A DNA stretch of 64,000 nucleotides from Armatimonadota bacterium (GTDB lineage Bacteria > Armatimonadota > Zipacnadia > JAUWAU01): NCBI GenBank assembly GCA_030601885.1, contig JAUWAU010000009.1, positions 124,001 through 188,000 on the forward strand, read 5' to 3'. The translations under genes were made by a program, and so were the position numbers. Shown here in pieces: positions 19,672-27,354 of the stretch. Under the pieces are notes generated by a model that was not told where the DNA came from, searched no databases, and saw nothing but the letters and a program-made list of their open reading frames with translations. Within the stretch, counting starts at the first letter, position 1. The number at the start of each line of letters is the position of its first letter.

Positions 19672-20445
19672 TCAGATCAGCCCCTCGAGGTATTCCTTCG
19701 ACCTTCCCATGATGCCGCTGATGTCGGTCTTGTCTTCGACCTCGAGCTCGATTGAGAGGAAGCCGTCGAAGCCGATGCCTTTGAAGAACGCAATGAGAGC
19801 CGGCAGGTCCAGTTCACCCTCGCCAAGCGACATGCCCTCATGCGCCCTCTGATCCTTGATGTGCAAATGCCAGATCTTGTCCTTGTACTTGTCCATCAAG
19901 GCCAGTGTATCGACGCCCGCCTTGTCAAAATGCCCATTGTCAATGCAGATGCCGACGTTCGGCGAGCGTATGGCCGAAAAGATCCGGTCGTAGTCCCCGA
20001 AGCTCTCGACGCACGAACCAAAGTGCGGCTCCACACAGATATTGACTCCGGCTGCTTCGGCATCCGGCGCCACAGCTTTCAACACTTCGATGGCGCCCTC
20101 CACCGAGGCCTTCATCTTCGGGGCGCCGCCGCTGCCCACGAACTTGTCAGTGCCCATTTCGGTGCCGATCCGGATCATCTTCCTGGCGTTGGCTATAGAC
20201 GCCGCTATCTGCTCCTCGTTGGCCCCACCGAATCCCGGCCCGTAGACGGCCGCCGTCTGCAGCCCAGCTCGGGCCATCTGGTCCTTCAGGGCGGCCACGT
20301 CCGGGTCCGCTCCGGTGCGAAGCTGCCGGGGAAACCCCTGCAGCTCCGCCCACTCGAATCCGTGCCGGGGTGCGTCGTCGAGAAGAAACTCGATCTCATC
20401 GCGACCGGTTTTTCTGTAGCAAACACTTGCCGCACAGATCTTCAC
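19672..20445 (-). CDS. sugar phosphate isomerase/epimerase-like TIM barrel
   Basis: 257 residues. The start codon is GTG at 20443-20445 (KICAASVCYRK follows), with a purine-rich AGGAAGG somewhat far upstream. It is an AP-endonuclease-2/xylose-isomerase-like TIM barrel. Metal-ligand type positions appear in ICVEPHFGS, CIDNGHFDKAG, HLHIKDQ and LSIELEVED. It is cytoplasmic. Members isomerise or epimerise sugars, and some act on 3-keto-sugars or in glycoside-cleaving lyase systems (family knowledge). It follows the second isomerase by 27 bp and belongs to a three-gene unit with the Gfo/Idh oxidoreductase. Confidence 0.9.
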   Translation of the reverse strand: MKICAASVCYRKTGRDEIEFLLDDAPRHGFEWAELQGFPRQLRTGADPDVAALKDQMARAGLQTAAVYGPGFGGANEEQIAASIANARKMIRIGTEMGTDKFVGSGGAPKMKASVEGAIEVLKAVAPDAEAAGVNICVEPHFGSCVESFGDYDRIFSAIRSPNVGICIDNGHFDKAGVDTLALMDKYKDKIWHLHIKDQRAHEGMSLGEGELDLPALIAFFKGIGFDGFLSIELEVEDKTDISGIMGRSKEYLEGLI

Positions 20446-20472
20446 TGCGATTCAGCCCTTCCTGTGGTGTTC

Positions 20473-21222
20473 TCAGAGGCCAAGTCCTCTTGTCAGGACC
20501 CGATAGCACTTCGTGAGTGCTTCCCCCATCTCGCTGCCGCTCTCCTCGTCCGCGGACACCCAGCCGTCGTAGCCGATATCGCGGATTGCCGCGAACACCG
20601 GACCGAAGTCGATCGATCCCTCGCCAAGCACCGCGAACTCCCCATCTCTGATGTCCTTCACGTGGAAGTTGTCGATGCTGTCCGCGAAGCGCCGGATGAC
20701 GCCTGCGATGTCCGAGATACCTGATTTGACGAGGTGCGCGGTGTCCACCGTCAAGCCGTACGGCACGTCTCCGGCCTGCTCGAAGAACACCGAAAGGTCC
20801 TCCACGTGCATCAGCGGGTTGTCAGCGTGGTTGTGCAGCGAGAGCTTGACCCCGATGTCTTCGGCCTCCCTGGCCAGCTCGGCCATCCGAGCCGCGATGC
20901 TGGCCAGACCGTCGCGATCCAGCCCCTCCCGACCGCCACCGAGGACAACGATTACGAGGTCGGCGGCTGTGCGCTGCGCGAAGCGCATCACCTGGCGGAG
21001 TCTGCCCTCGCCAGCATCGTCCAGGGCCAGGCTGGCGATCAACCCCGAGATGGCGCCCTCAAGCTCGGGATAGTCGGCAAAGATGCGCGGCGGGTCGTCG
21101 AGATAGGCGCTGTACTGGTTTCCCTTGAGCTGCAGCCCGTCGTATCCGCAGGCGCGAAACGCAGCGACCAGCTCGCGTTGTCGCTCGTCGTTGCGCGTGG
21201 GCTTGGAGAAGGCGATCTTCAT
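20473..21222 (-). CDS. sugar phosphate isomerase/epimerase-like TIM barrel
   Basis: 249 residues of the same fold as the next gene but clearly diverged from it. Family motifs seen are LSLHNHADNPLMH, LTVDTAHLVKSG, NFHVKDIRDG and WVSADEE, which supply His/Asp/Glu metal ligands. Its ATG overlaps the stop of the upstream oxidoreductase gene in an ATGA arrangement (21219-21222), so translation is almost certainly coupled. The two enzymes probably act one after the other on the same sugar. The substrate is unknown. Confidence 0.92.
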   Translation of the reverse strand: MKIAFSKPTRNDERQRELVAAFRACGYDGLQLKGNQYSAYLDDPPRIFADYPELEGAISGLIASLALDDAGEGRLRQVMRFAQRTAADLVIVVLGGGREGLDRDGLASIAARMAELAREAEDIGVKLSLHNHADNPLMHVEDLSVFFEQAGDVPYGLTVDTAHLVKSGISDIAGVIRRFADSIDNFHVKDIRDGEFAVLGEGSIDFGPVFAAIRDIGYDGWVSADEESGSEMGEALTKCYRVLTRGLGL

Positions 21223-22184
21223 AGCTCTGCCACATCCTCCGGCCGGCCGCTCTCGGCCGATCGTTCGATGGCGTCATGGAGGGCCATAGAGTGCGCCGAT
21301 GATTCGATGCCGGACTCCGGCTCACGGTTCTCACTGATGGCGGCGACGAACTCCTGCAGCTCACCCACGAAGCCCTGCTCCACGTGCCCATGTCCGCTCT
21401 GGGTGAAGGACGGATTGTGTGCGGCGACCGGCTGGTCGCCGTTGAACGCCTCCATGATGATCGAATTCCGCACGCGCACCGTCATCTGATTGCCCCCGCA
21501 GGCCGTGACTTCCTCCAAAGCACCGCCCGGTCGATCGCTCACGCACAGGCTACCGACCGCACCGCTCTTGAACTCCATGCTCACGGCGTAGGCATGCGTG
21601 CTGCCAGCCGTCGCGAGGGTAAACACTGTGGTCACAGGGCCGAACATGAACGGCATGAGGTCCGTCGCATGGCAGCCCCACTGGAGCAGATAATCGGCGT
21701 CGCCCGGGCCCTTGGTGCGCAGAAGCGTGATGAGCGCTGGGTCGCCGAAATCCTCGCCGTCGATGATCGCCTTGGCCTTGGCGTACGCGGGCGCGAAGTG
21801 CTTCTTGTAGCCCGTCATGCAGATGCGTCCCGTCTTCCGCTTCGTCTCCAGCACCTCTCGCACCGCCTCAAGCGACTCCCCGGGCGGCTTTTCCGTGTAC
21901 ACGTGGAGGCCGCGCTCCATGATATCGACGGCGGCCTTCGCGTGGAACTCCTTGCTGACGCAGACCATGACGCCGTCGGGCTGCTCCTTCTCGAGCATCT
22001 CCCCGTAGTCCGTGTACGAGCGCGGAATGCCGAATGCGGCGGCGATGCTCTTCGCCTTCTCCAAGTCGAGGTCCGCATTCGCCACCACCCGGGCATCCGT
22101 CAGGTAGTGAAAGCATGGATAGATGTTGCGCGAGGAGTGTCTCCCGGCGCCGATCATGCACAGCTTGATCTCCCGGTCTGCCAT
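21219..22184 (-). CDS. Gfo/Idh/MocA family oxidoreductase
   Basis: 321 residues. The N-terminal Rossmann fold has IGAGRHSSRN (11-20), and the conserved EKP is at 98-100. The C-terminal alpha/beta domain contains CHATDLMPF, matching the HD-type catalytic region of the family. It is an NAD(P)-dependent oxidation or reduction of a sugar, inositol or glycoside, and is cytoplasmic. It is the first gene of the leftward series, facing the divergent region 22185-22571. GGAAGGG is about eight bases upstream. The four-base overlap with the isomerase implies a shared pathway. Confidence 0.93.
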   Translation of the reverse strand: MADREIKLCMIGAGRHSSRNIYPCFHYLTDARVVANADLDLEKAKSIAAAFGIPRSYTDYGEMLEKEQPDGVMVCVSKEFHAKAAVDIMERGLHVYTEKPPGESLEAVREVLETKRKTGRICMTGYKKHFAPAYAKAKAIIDGEDFGDPALITLLRTKGPGDADYLLQWGCHATDLMPFMFGPVTTVFTLATAGSTHAYAVSMEFKSGAVGSLCVSDRPGGALEEVTACGGNQMTVRVRNSIIMEAFNGDQPVAAHNPSFTQSGHGHVEQGFVGELQEFVAAISENREPESGIESSAHSMALHDAIERSAESGRPEDVAEL

Positions 22185-22571
22185 GCGGGGTACCCTTCCT
22201 CCTCAGCTTCTGAAGTGCGGTCATCACTGCGTGCCGACTGCGACCGATGCAAGTTCGTTTTCGGAGGGTACTTGGCCTTCTGCTGATCTGGATATCCGTC
22301 CCGTTTGATGGCCCGGCCGCCGACGGATAGAGGAAGCCGAGGCAGATGTCGCCGTGCAGGCCGTCGAGCGAGGGATGGCCGCATCCGTGAGAGAATCTCG
22401 GGACGACTGCCAGTACGGGGCTGCATAGGTCCGTAATATGCCCGTCGGCGACTCGCGAAGGCGGATGGCGACGGCGCGAGGAACAACGAAGAATCTCACT
22501 GCGTGAGCCGATTCTATGACGCCGACGCCGAGATTCTTCGCTGCGCACGCATCAACGGAGGTCAACATGCG
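22185..22571. other. divergent intergenic region, 387 bp
   Basis: It separates the starts of the leftward oxidoreductase and the rightward nitrilase and must carry both promoters. I found no convincing -35/-10 pair, palindromic operator or RNA structure. The short frames here have low-quality composition, so I call no gene. Confidence 0.4.
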
Positions 22572-23537
22572 ATGAGAAAGCTTCGGGTGGCTTCAGTTCA
22601 GTTCGAGCATGCCTCAAACGACAAGGAGGCCAACCTGGGAAAGGTGCGCGGCTTCGTGCAGCAGGCCGCGGAGCAGGGCGTGGAGCTGATCCTATTCCCG
22701 GAGTGCTGCATTACCGGCTACTGGCATCTGCGGAAGCTATCACGTGAGCAGGTGGCAGCGCTGGCGGAGCCTGTCTTTGACGGGCCCTCCTCCCAGGCCT
22801 TGGCCGAGCTGTCATCGCGGCATGGCATGACGGTGGGCGCCGGGCTAGTTGAGATCACCGACGACGGCACGATGTACAACACGTACGTCGTGGCGATGCC
22901 CAACGGTGATATGCAGCGCCACCGGAAGATCCATGCGTTCGTCAGCGAGCATATCGCGTCGGGCTCGGAGTACACGGTCTTCGACACCCCACACGGCTGG
23001 CGCATTGGCGTGCTGATATGCTACGACAACAACATCGGCGAGAATGTGCGCCTCACGGCGCTGAAGGGCACCCAGATCCTCCTGGCGCCCCACCAGACCG
23101 GTGGATGCGACTCCCCGGATCCCGAGACAATGGGGCTGGTGGACAAGGCCAAGTGGGAGAATCGCCACAGCGACCCAGCGGCCATCGAGGAGGAGTTCCG
23201 CGGCACTAAGGGGCGCGGATGGCTGATGCGCTGGCTGCCCACGCGTGCGCACGACAATGGCGTCTTTCTGCTATTCAGCAACGGCGTTGGAGTGGACGAC
23301 GATGAGATCCGGACCGGGAACGCGATGATCCTGGATCCCTACGGCCGGATCATCATCGAGACCTGGAAAGCGGGCGACGTCATGGTAGTGGCTGACCTCG
23401 ACGATGCCCTTCTCGAGAACAACACGGGCAAGCGCTGGATCAAGACGCGCCGGCCCGAGCTCTACGAGCCGCTCACCATCCCCACCGGCGTGGAGCAAGA
23501 CACGCGAACGGTCAGATTTGACAAGAAGGGCGTGTAG
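22572..23537 (+). CDS. carbon-nitrogen hydrolase (nitrilase superfamily)
   Basis: 321 residues. The ATG at 22572 is chosen over an upstream in-frame ATG (22503) because GGAGG lies at 22557-22561 and MRKLRVASVQFEH is the family's normal N-terminus. The catalytic triad is visible: Glu44 (LFPECCITGY), Lys119 (HRKIHAF) and Cys150 (VLICYDNN). The family hydrolyses amides or nitriles to acids plus ammonia. It is cytoplasmic. It is the only gene rightward from the divergent region and is convergent with the gene ending at 23593. The substrate is unknown; N-carbamoyl-amino-acid or aliphatic amide hydrolases are the usual members. Confidence 0.93.
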   Translation: MRKLRVASVQFEHASNDKEANLGKVRGFVQQAAEQGVELILFPECCITGYWHLRKLSREQVAALAEPVFDGPSSQALAELSSRHGMTVGAGLVEITDDGTMYNTYVVAMPNGDMQRHRKIHAFVSEHIASGSEYTVFDTPHGWRIGVLICYDNNIGENVRLTALKGTQILLAPHQTGGCDSPDPETMGLVDKAKWENRHSDPAAIEEEFRGTKGRGWLMRWLPTRAHDNGVFLLFSNGVGVDDDEIRTGNAMILDPYGRIIIETWKAGDVMVVADLDDALLENNTGKRWIKTRRPELYEPLTIPTGVEQDTRTVRFDKKGV

Positions 23538-23592
23538 CTGCCGGGCGTAACTGGCTCTCCAACCCGGGCGGACGCCCCATCTTCATCGCGGC

Positions 23593-25281
23593 TCATTCGG
23601 CTTCGGCGATGACGCCGTGATATCTGCCCATCCAATACGGCAATAGCCAGAACGTCCCGCACTCTTCCTCGAGATCGTTCCCTCCATCAATGCAGTACGG
23701 GTTGCCGTTCCACTTGTGCAGCGGCCGCTCCCGCCAGGACAGAGGTACGAGCAGTTGTGGCCTGCCCCCGCGATCCGGATTGGGATCGCGCTGGAGATCC
23801 AGGCGATGGCTATTCCTGATGTCCCACTTGACGAGGTCGAGCGGGATCTCCTGAAGCGATTCGACCGCGGCTTCCACATCGCACGAGCGTCCGGTTACGG
23901 CTCCATAGATGAAGTTCCAGAGCGGGCACTTCTCCGGTCGCTCGATTTGCCAGCTCCGCTGAATGCTGGCCAGGTAGATGGCGCGCAACTGCGGGTCGGC
24001 CTCGTATCTCAGCAGACCGTAATACGAAAGAAATGCCAGTTCGTCATCGGAGTGGTTGTTCTCAGCGCCCGGGAGATCGCCGGGAAGAATCTTCTGATCG
24101 ATGGTGTTAAGCGCATAGTGGTGATTCTCAATGAGGTCGCGCGCTGCAGATTCGTATTTGTCGTCACCCGTGATGTGGTGGGCCACCTTGAGATAGGCGA
24201 GGACTTCGAGGGAGTTCAGGCCCCTTTCGGCGCGCCATTTGGGGTCGTCGTTCAACTTCTCCGGCGCCCACACTCCCCACCGCGTGGGCTTGCCGTCAAC
24301 ATCGATCAGGTAGTAACCGTTGTCGATAATGAAGTCGGTCACGCGCCGGACGGTATTGCGGATCATCGCCCTGTCCTCGGCATCGGCCACGAGGTCGTAG
24401 TAGATGGGCCAGGCGAAATAGTGACCATCCATTTCGTCCGACGATGTGTCGCCCTTCCACTCCCATTCGCCGTCCTCCGTTTTGTGCCACTCTCCGTCAC
24501 GCGGCTTGCCGAAGTCCGGCTCCGATTTGTGCGTGAGCGCCCGCGCCGGAAAGCCGGGGATACCTGTTTGCCTCTCAAGTTCGAGGATCGCCAGTAGCGA
24601 CTCCCGCGCGCTGCGCCTTGCCTCCTCCGACTTCGTCACTGCATAGCGGAACGACTCCGCCGCAACGTACATGGCCGTCCACAGCCCGTCATTGTCGTCG
24701 ATGTTGTGCCGCCACTTCGTCGTGTCGCCCGGCTCCAGCAAGCGGCAGCCGGTGACGAAGCCGTGGCGGTTGTGTCGTGCATGGGTGAGCCGCTCATAAT
24801 GCGCCGCCTTCTCCTCGAGCGTCGTCGTCCCGAACCGTATGTGACTGACTCCCGCCGCGGTTCGAAGGCGAGCCGAGCCGTCCGGCAGACATTCGATGGA
24901 CTCAACACGGTCGTCCGGCAGCCAACGCTTGCTCGCGTAGTACTCGAACTTGCCGCCAGTCCAGCGGATCGCTCCGCGCGGGCTCCCGAGCCAAACGTCC
25001 CCATTCGCTGCAAGCGCCACGCAGGTCAGCTCCTCTATGGGCAAGCCATTGGAGCCGTTCAGAATGTGGCGCTCGCCACTCCGGTGCTCAACAACAACGC
25101 CCATAGCACCGACGACGTATCGATGACCCCACCGATCCCGAGCCACGCTCGCGGGCTTTGGCGCAGCGGACCCTCCGGCGGGCAGAAACTCGCGCACGGC
25201 CTGCTCGAATCTCGGCAGGAGGTAAGTTGAAGGATACTCACTCTCGGAAGCTGCAAGGACGGCCCCGTCTGGTGTCTGCAT
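23593..25281 (-). CDS. propeller-fragment plus alpha/alpha-toroid protein, function unknown
   Basis: 562 residues. An in-frame TGA four codons upstream fixes the start at or after 25281, and GAGGTG lies at the right distance. There is no signal peptide. Residues 45-150 resemble the two-component-regulator type propeller (NGLPIEELTCVALAANGDVW, then SPRGAIRW). Residues 150-562 are mostly helical, with toroid-like repeats (DNDGLWTAMYVAAESFRYAV, YLKVAHHITGDDKY) as in glycoside hydrolase or lyase toroids. I cannot name the reaction. The gene overlaps no neighbour but faces the gene starting at 25505 across a 223-bp gap. Confidence 0.75.
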   Translation of the reverse strand: MQTPDGAVLAASESEYPSTYLLPRFEQAVREFLPAGGSAAPKPASVARDRWGHRYVVGAMGVVVEHRSGERHILNGSNGLPIEELTCVALAANGDVWLGSPRGAIRWTGGKFEYYASKRWLPDDRVESIECLPDGSARLRTAAGVSHIRFGTTTLEEKAAHYERLTHARHNRHGFVTGCRLLEPGDTTKWRHNIDDNDGLWTAMYVAAESFRYAVTKSEEARRSARESLLAILELERQTGIPGFPARALTHKSEPDFGKPRDGEWHKTEDGEWEWKGDTSSDEMDGHYFAWPIYYDLVADAEDRAMIRNTVRRVTDFIIDNGYYLIDVDGKPTRWGVWAPEKLNDDPKWRAERGLNSLEVLAYLKVAHHITGDDKYESAARDLIENHHYALNTIDQKILPGDLPGAENNHSDDELAFLSYYGLLRYEADPQLRAIYLASIQRSWQIERPEKCPLWNFIYGAVTGRSCDVEAAVESLQEIPLDLVKWDIRNSHRLDLQRDPNPDRGGRPQLLVPLSWRERPLHKWNGNPYCIDGGNDLEEECGTFWLLPYWMGRYHGVIAEAE

Positions 25282-25504
25282 GACAACAAGTCACCTCAGG
25301 CGCTTTTGCGATGTGCTTTCTTCTCGACCCGACGATACCTTCTTGATCTCGGCGTGTATGTCCACGGGCGGCGCTGTGAAGCGGTCTACGACAGGAGGAA
25401 GGACGGCCAGGGAAGAACCGTCCAACAGCATTTACGATAGATGCCGGCTCTCAGGAGTGGGAGCGCGCCGCCGGCATCGGGGATCCCAATCCAGGGAGGT
25501 CCGA

Positions 25505-27142
25505 ATGATGGCAAACATCTGCTCAGGCAGCCTCATCATAACTGCTCTGGTCGTCGGGGCCTTGTCCGCATGGGGGGACGAAAGTGCGCGCACGACGGCC
25601 TATCCCGTTTTCGGCATCCTCCAGGTCCACCCGGACTTGCAGCGCACCGAATTCGCACTGAGCGCCGACGAGACCTTCGAGGCGATACGCGAGCGTCGTC
25701 TCATCTACACGGGCGATGGCAAGTGGCTGAGGGCCGTGCGCGACGCGAAGAACCGGCTTGGCTGCGACGTGCCCGTGATCGTCTACATGGGCGGCTTCAC
25801 CACGAACTACGGCGGGGCTACGGAGGTAGAAACGGCTTATCGAGGCGCTGTCGCCATGATCGATGTGACGACGCTGGCCGAGAGCATCAATGCGCAGACG
25901 ACCGACGTGACCGTCAAGATGCCGGCCGATGGCGAATGCCCCATCGTGGCGAGCACGGCCGACATCACAGATGCCAGAGATAAGCGCAAGTACTGCTTCT
26001 GGCTGCGCGTGGACGACGAGATGATGAAGGTGCTGGAGGTGGACGAGAAGACCGGTCGGCTGAGGGTCGAGCGCGGATTCGAGTCGGCCGCCGCGCCGCA
26101 CGAGGCCGGCGCCACCGTCTTCGCGCCGGTGTACCTCGGAGATCGCACTCAGCCGACGAAGTACCGCAGCTCGAACAGTTGGCCCGGCGGGCGCGACTAC
26201 ATTCGGTATGCGCTCGACCCGAGGGCCGACGACGCCCAGCGCTACAAGGCCGACCTGATCATCGCGCTCATGAAGACCGGCTACGACGGCGCCTGGCTCG
26301 ACACCTTCCAGCCGCGGCCGTTCAATCTGTGCGATCCGTTGGGAAGCAAGATCATCTACTTCTGGGACTTCCGCACCGGACAGCGATACGACTGGGACTC
26401 CTACCGCACCGGCTTGCAGGAGTTCCTGCGCGGCGTTCGTCGCAAGGTGAAGGAAGCGATGGGCAGGGAGCCGTATCTGGGCGCCAACTCCGTCAGCGGC
26501 TCGTACCCCCGCGGCGGCAAGCTGCTCTTCTCAGCGCCGGACCGCCCCGGGCTGCTCGACGCGTACTGCTTTGAGGACTCCTACATCAGGCCCACGGGAG
26601 GCAAACGCCCTGACGGGAAGCTGGACGTCACCTTTGACCCCATCCCACTGAGGCGTTGGCTGAACGTGCAGCGGGGGGAGCGCGACGCAGCGCTTAGCGG
26701 CCTGCGGGCGCTGTGCATGATCGGCCCCGCCGGATACGTCTCCGCCGACATCAACCCGTCGCTGGAGAACTACGAGCAGTTGATCTGCTTCTCCTGGTGC
26801 TCCTATCTGCTGACGGTCACCAGGGAGCGCACCACCTACTTCGGCCTGCCGCTGCTCATCACGAAGCTCGGCGACCGCGTAGGCTTCCTGCCTCTCCCCG
26901 ACCTGTGCTACTACTCAATCGGAGATCCGGTGGACAACGGCGACACGGCGAGCTTCAAGCTGCCGGGTCAGGACTGCTACATGCGGAGGTTCACCAACGG
27001 CCTCGTGGTGGTGAACCCGTCTGACGAGGCCGCGAGCGTGGAGCTCCCGGACGGCTACGTTGAACCGGAGTCAAACACCCCGGTCAAGCAGGTGGAATTG
27101 AGTGCCGGGGACGGCCTCTTGCTCCCGAGGGCGAAAAGGTAG
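25505..27142 (+). CDS. exported putative glycoside-hydrolase-like protein
   Basis: About 545 residues. The ATG at 25505 follows GGGAGGT (25494-25500) and opens a signal peptide (MMANICSGSLIITALVVGAL). The frame extends upstream to 25280, but that part lacks leader character. The mature protein has a TIM-barrel-like core with KTGYDGAWLDTFQPRPF and a later YLGANSVSG, resembling unclassified plant- or planctomycete-type putative glycoside hydrolases. The C-terminus is a short beta domain (FTNGLVVVNPSDEAASVELP), as in alpha-amylase-type enzymes. Catalytic residues were not assigned with confidence. It is convergent with the DUF6259-like gene. Confidence 0.78.
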   Translation: MMANICSGSLIITALVVGALSAWGDESARTTAYPVFGILQVHPDLQRTEFALSADETFEAIRERRLIYTGDGKWLRAVRDAKNRLGCDVPVIVYMGGFTTNYGGATEVETAYRGAVAMIDVTTLAESINAQTTDVTVKMPADGECPIVASTADITDARDKRKYCFWLRVDDEMMKVLEVDEKTGRLRVERGFESAAAPHEAGATVFAPVYLGDRTQPTKYRSSNSWPGGRDYIRYALDPRADDAQRYKADLIIALMKTGYDGAWLDTFQPRPFNLCDPLGSKIIYFWDFRTGQRYDWDSYRTGLQEFLRGVRRKVKEAMGREPYLGANSVSGSYPRGGKLLFSAPDRPGLLDAYCFEDSYIRPTGGKRPDGKLDVTFDPIPLRRWLNVQRGERDAALSGLRALCMIGPAGYVSADINPSLENYEQLICFSWCSYLLTVTRERTTYFGLPLLITKLGDRVGFLPLPDLCYYSIGDPVDNGDTASFKLPGQDCYMRRFTNGLVVVNPSDEAASVELPDGYVEPESNTPVKQVELSAGDGLLLPRAKR

Positions 27143-27206
27143 CCGGCCAGGCTGCGACGCTGCGAGTCGCCTGCGGAAGCAAGCATACGCGGCAGTGTCT
27201 GGGCGA

Positions 27207-27314
27207 TCAGCGCACCTTGTTGTTGGTTCTCAGCAGAACGTTCAAGGTATGGTTAGCCACGCGCACGACGTACTTATTCTCCTTGTCCTGCAGCGCCTGC
27301 TTCTCCATGTCCAT
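27207..27314 (-). pseudogene. possible short gene or gene remnant (35 codons)
   Basis: Immediately downstream of the DUF6259-like gene and in the same direction, a frame beginning MDMEKQALQDKENKYV ends TNNKVR at TGA 27207. It is rich in Lys, Asn and Glu, unlike chance frames in this GC-rich DNA. The open frame continues upstream through EEAWRAGRALCI into the end of the preceding gene in another phase. There is no ribosome binding site at the ATG. It is best read as the tail of a lost gene; a real small protein is possible. Confidence 0.4.
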
Positions 27315-27354
27315 TATGCACAGCGCCCGACCCGCTCGCCATGCCTCCTCTGCC

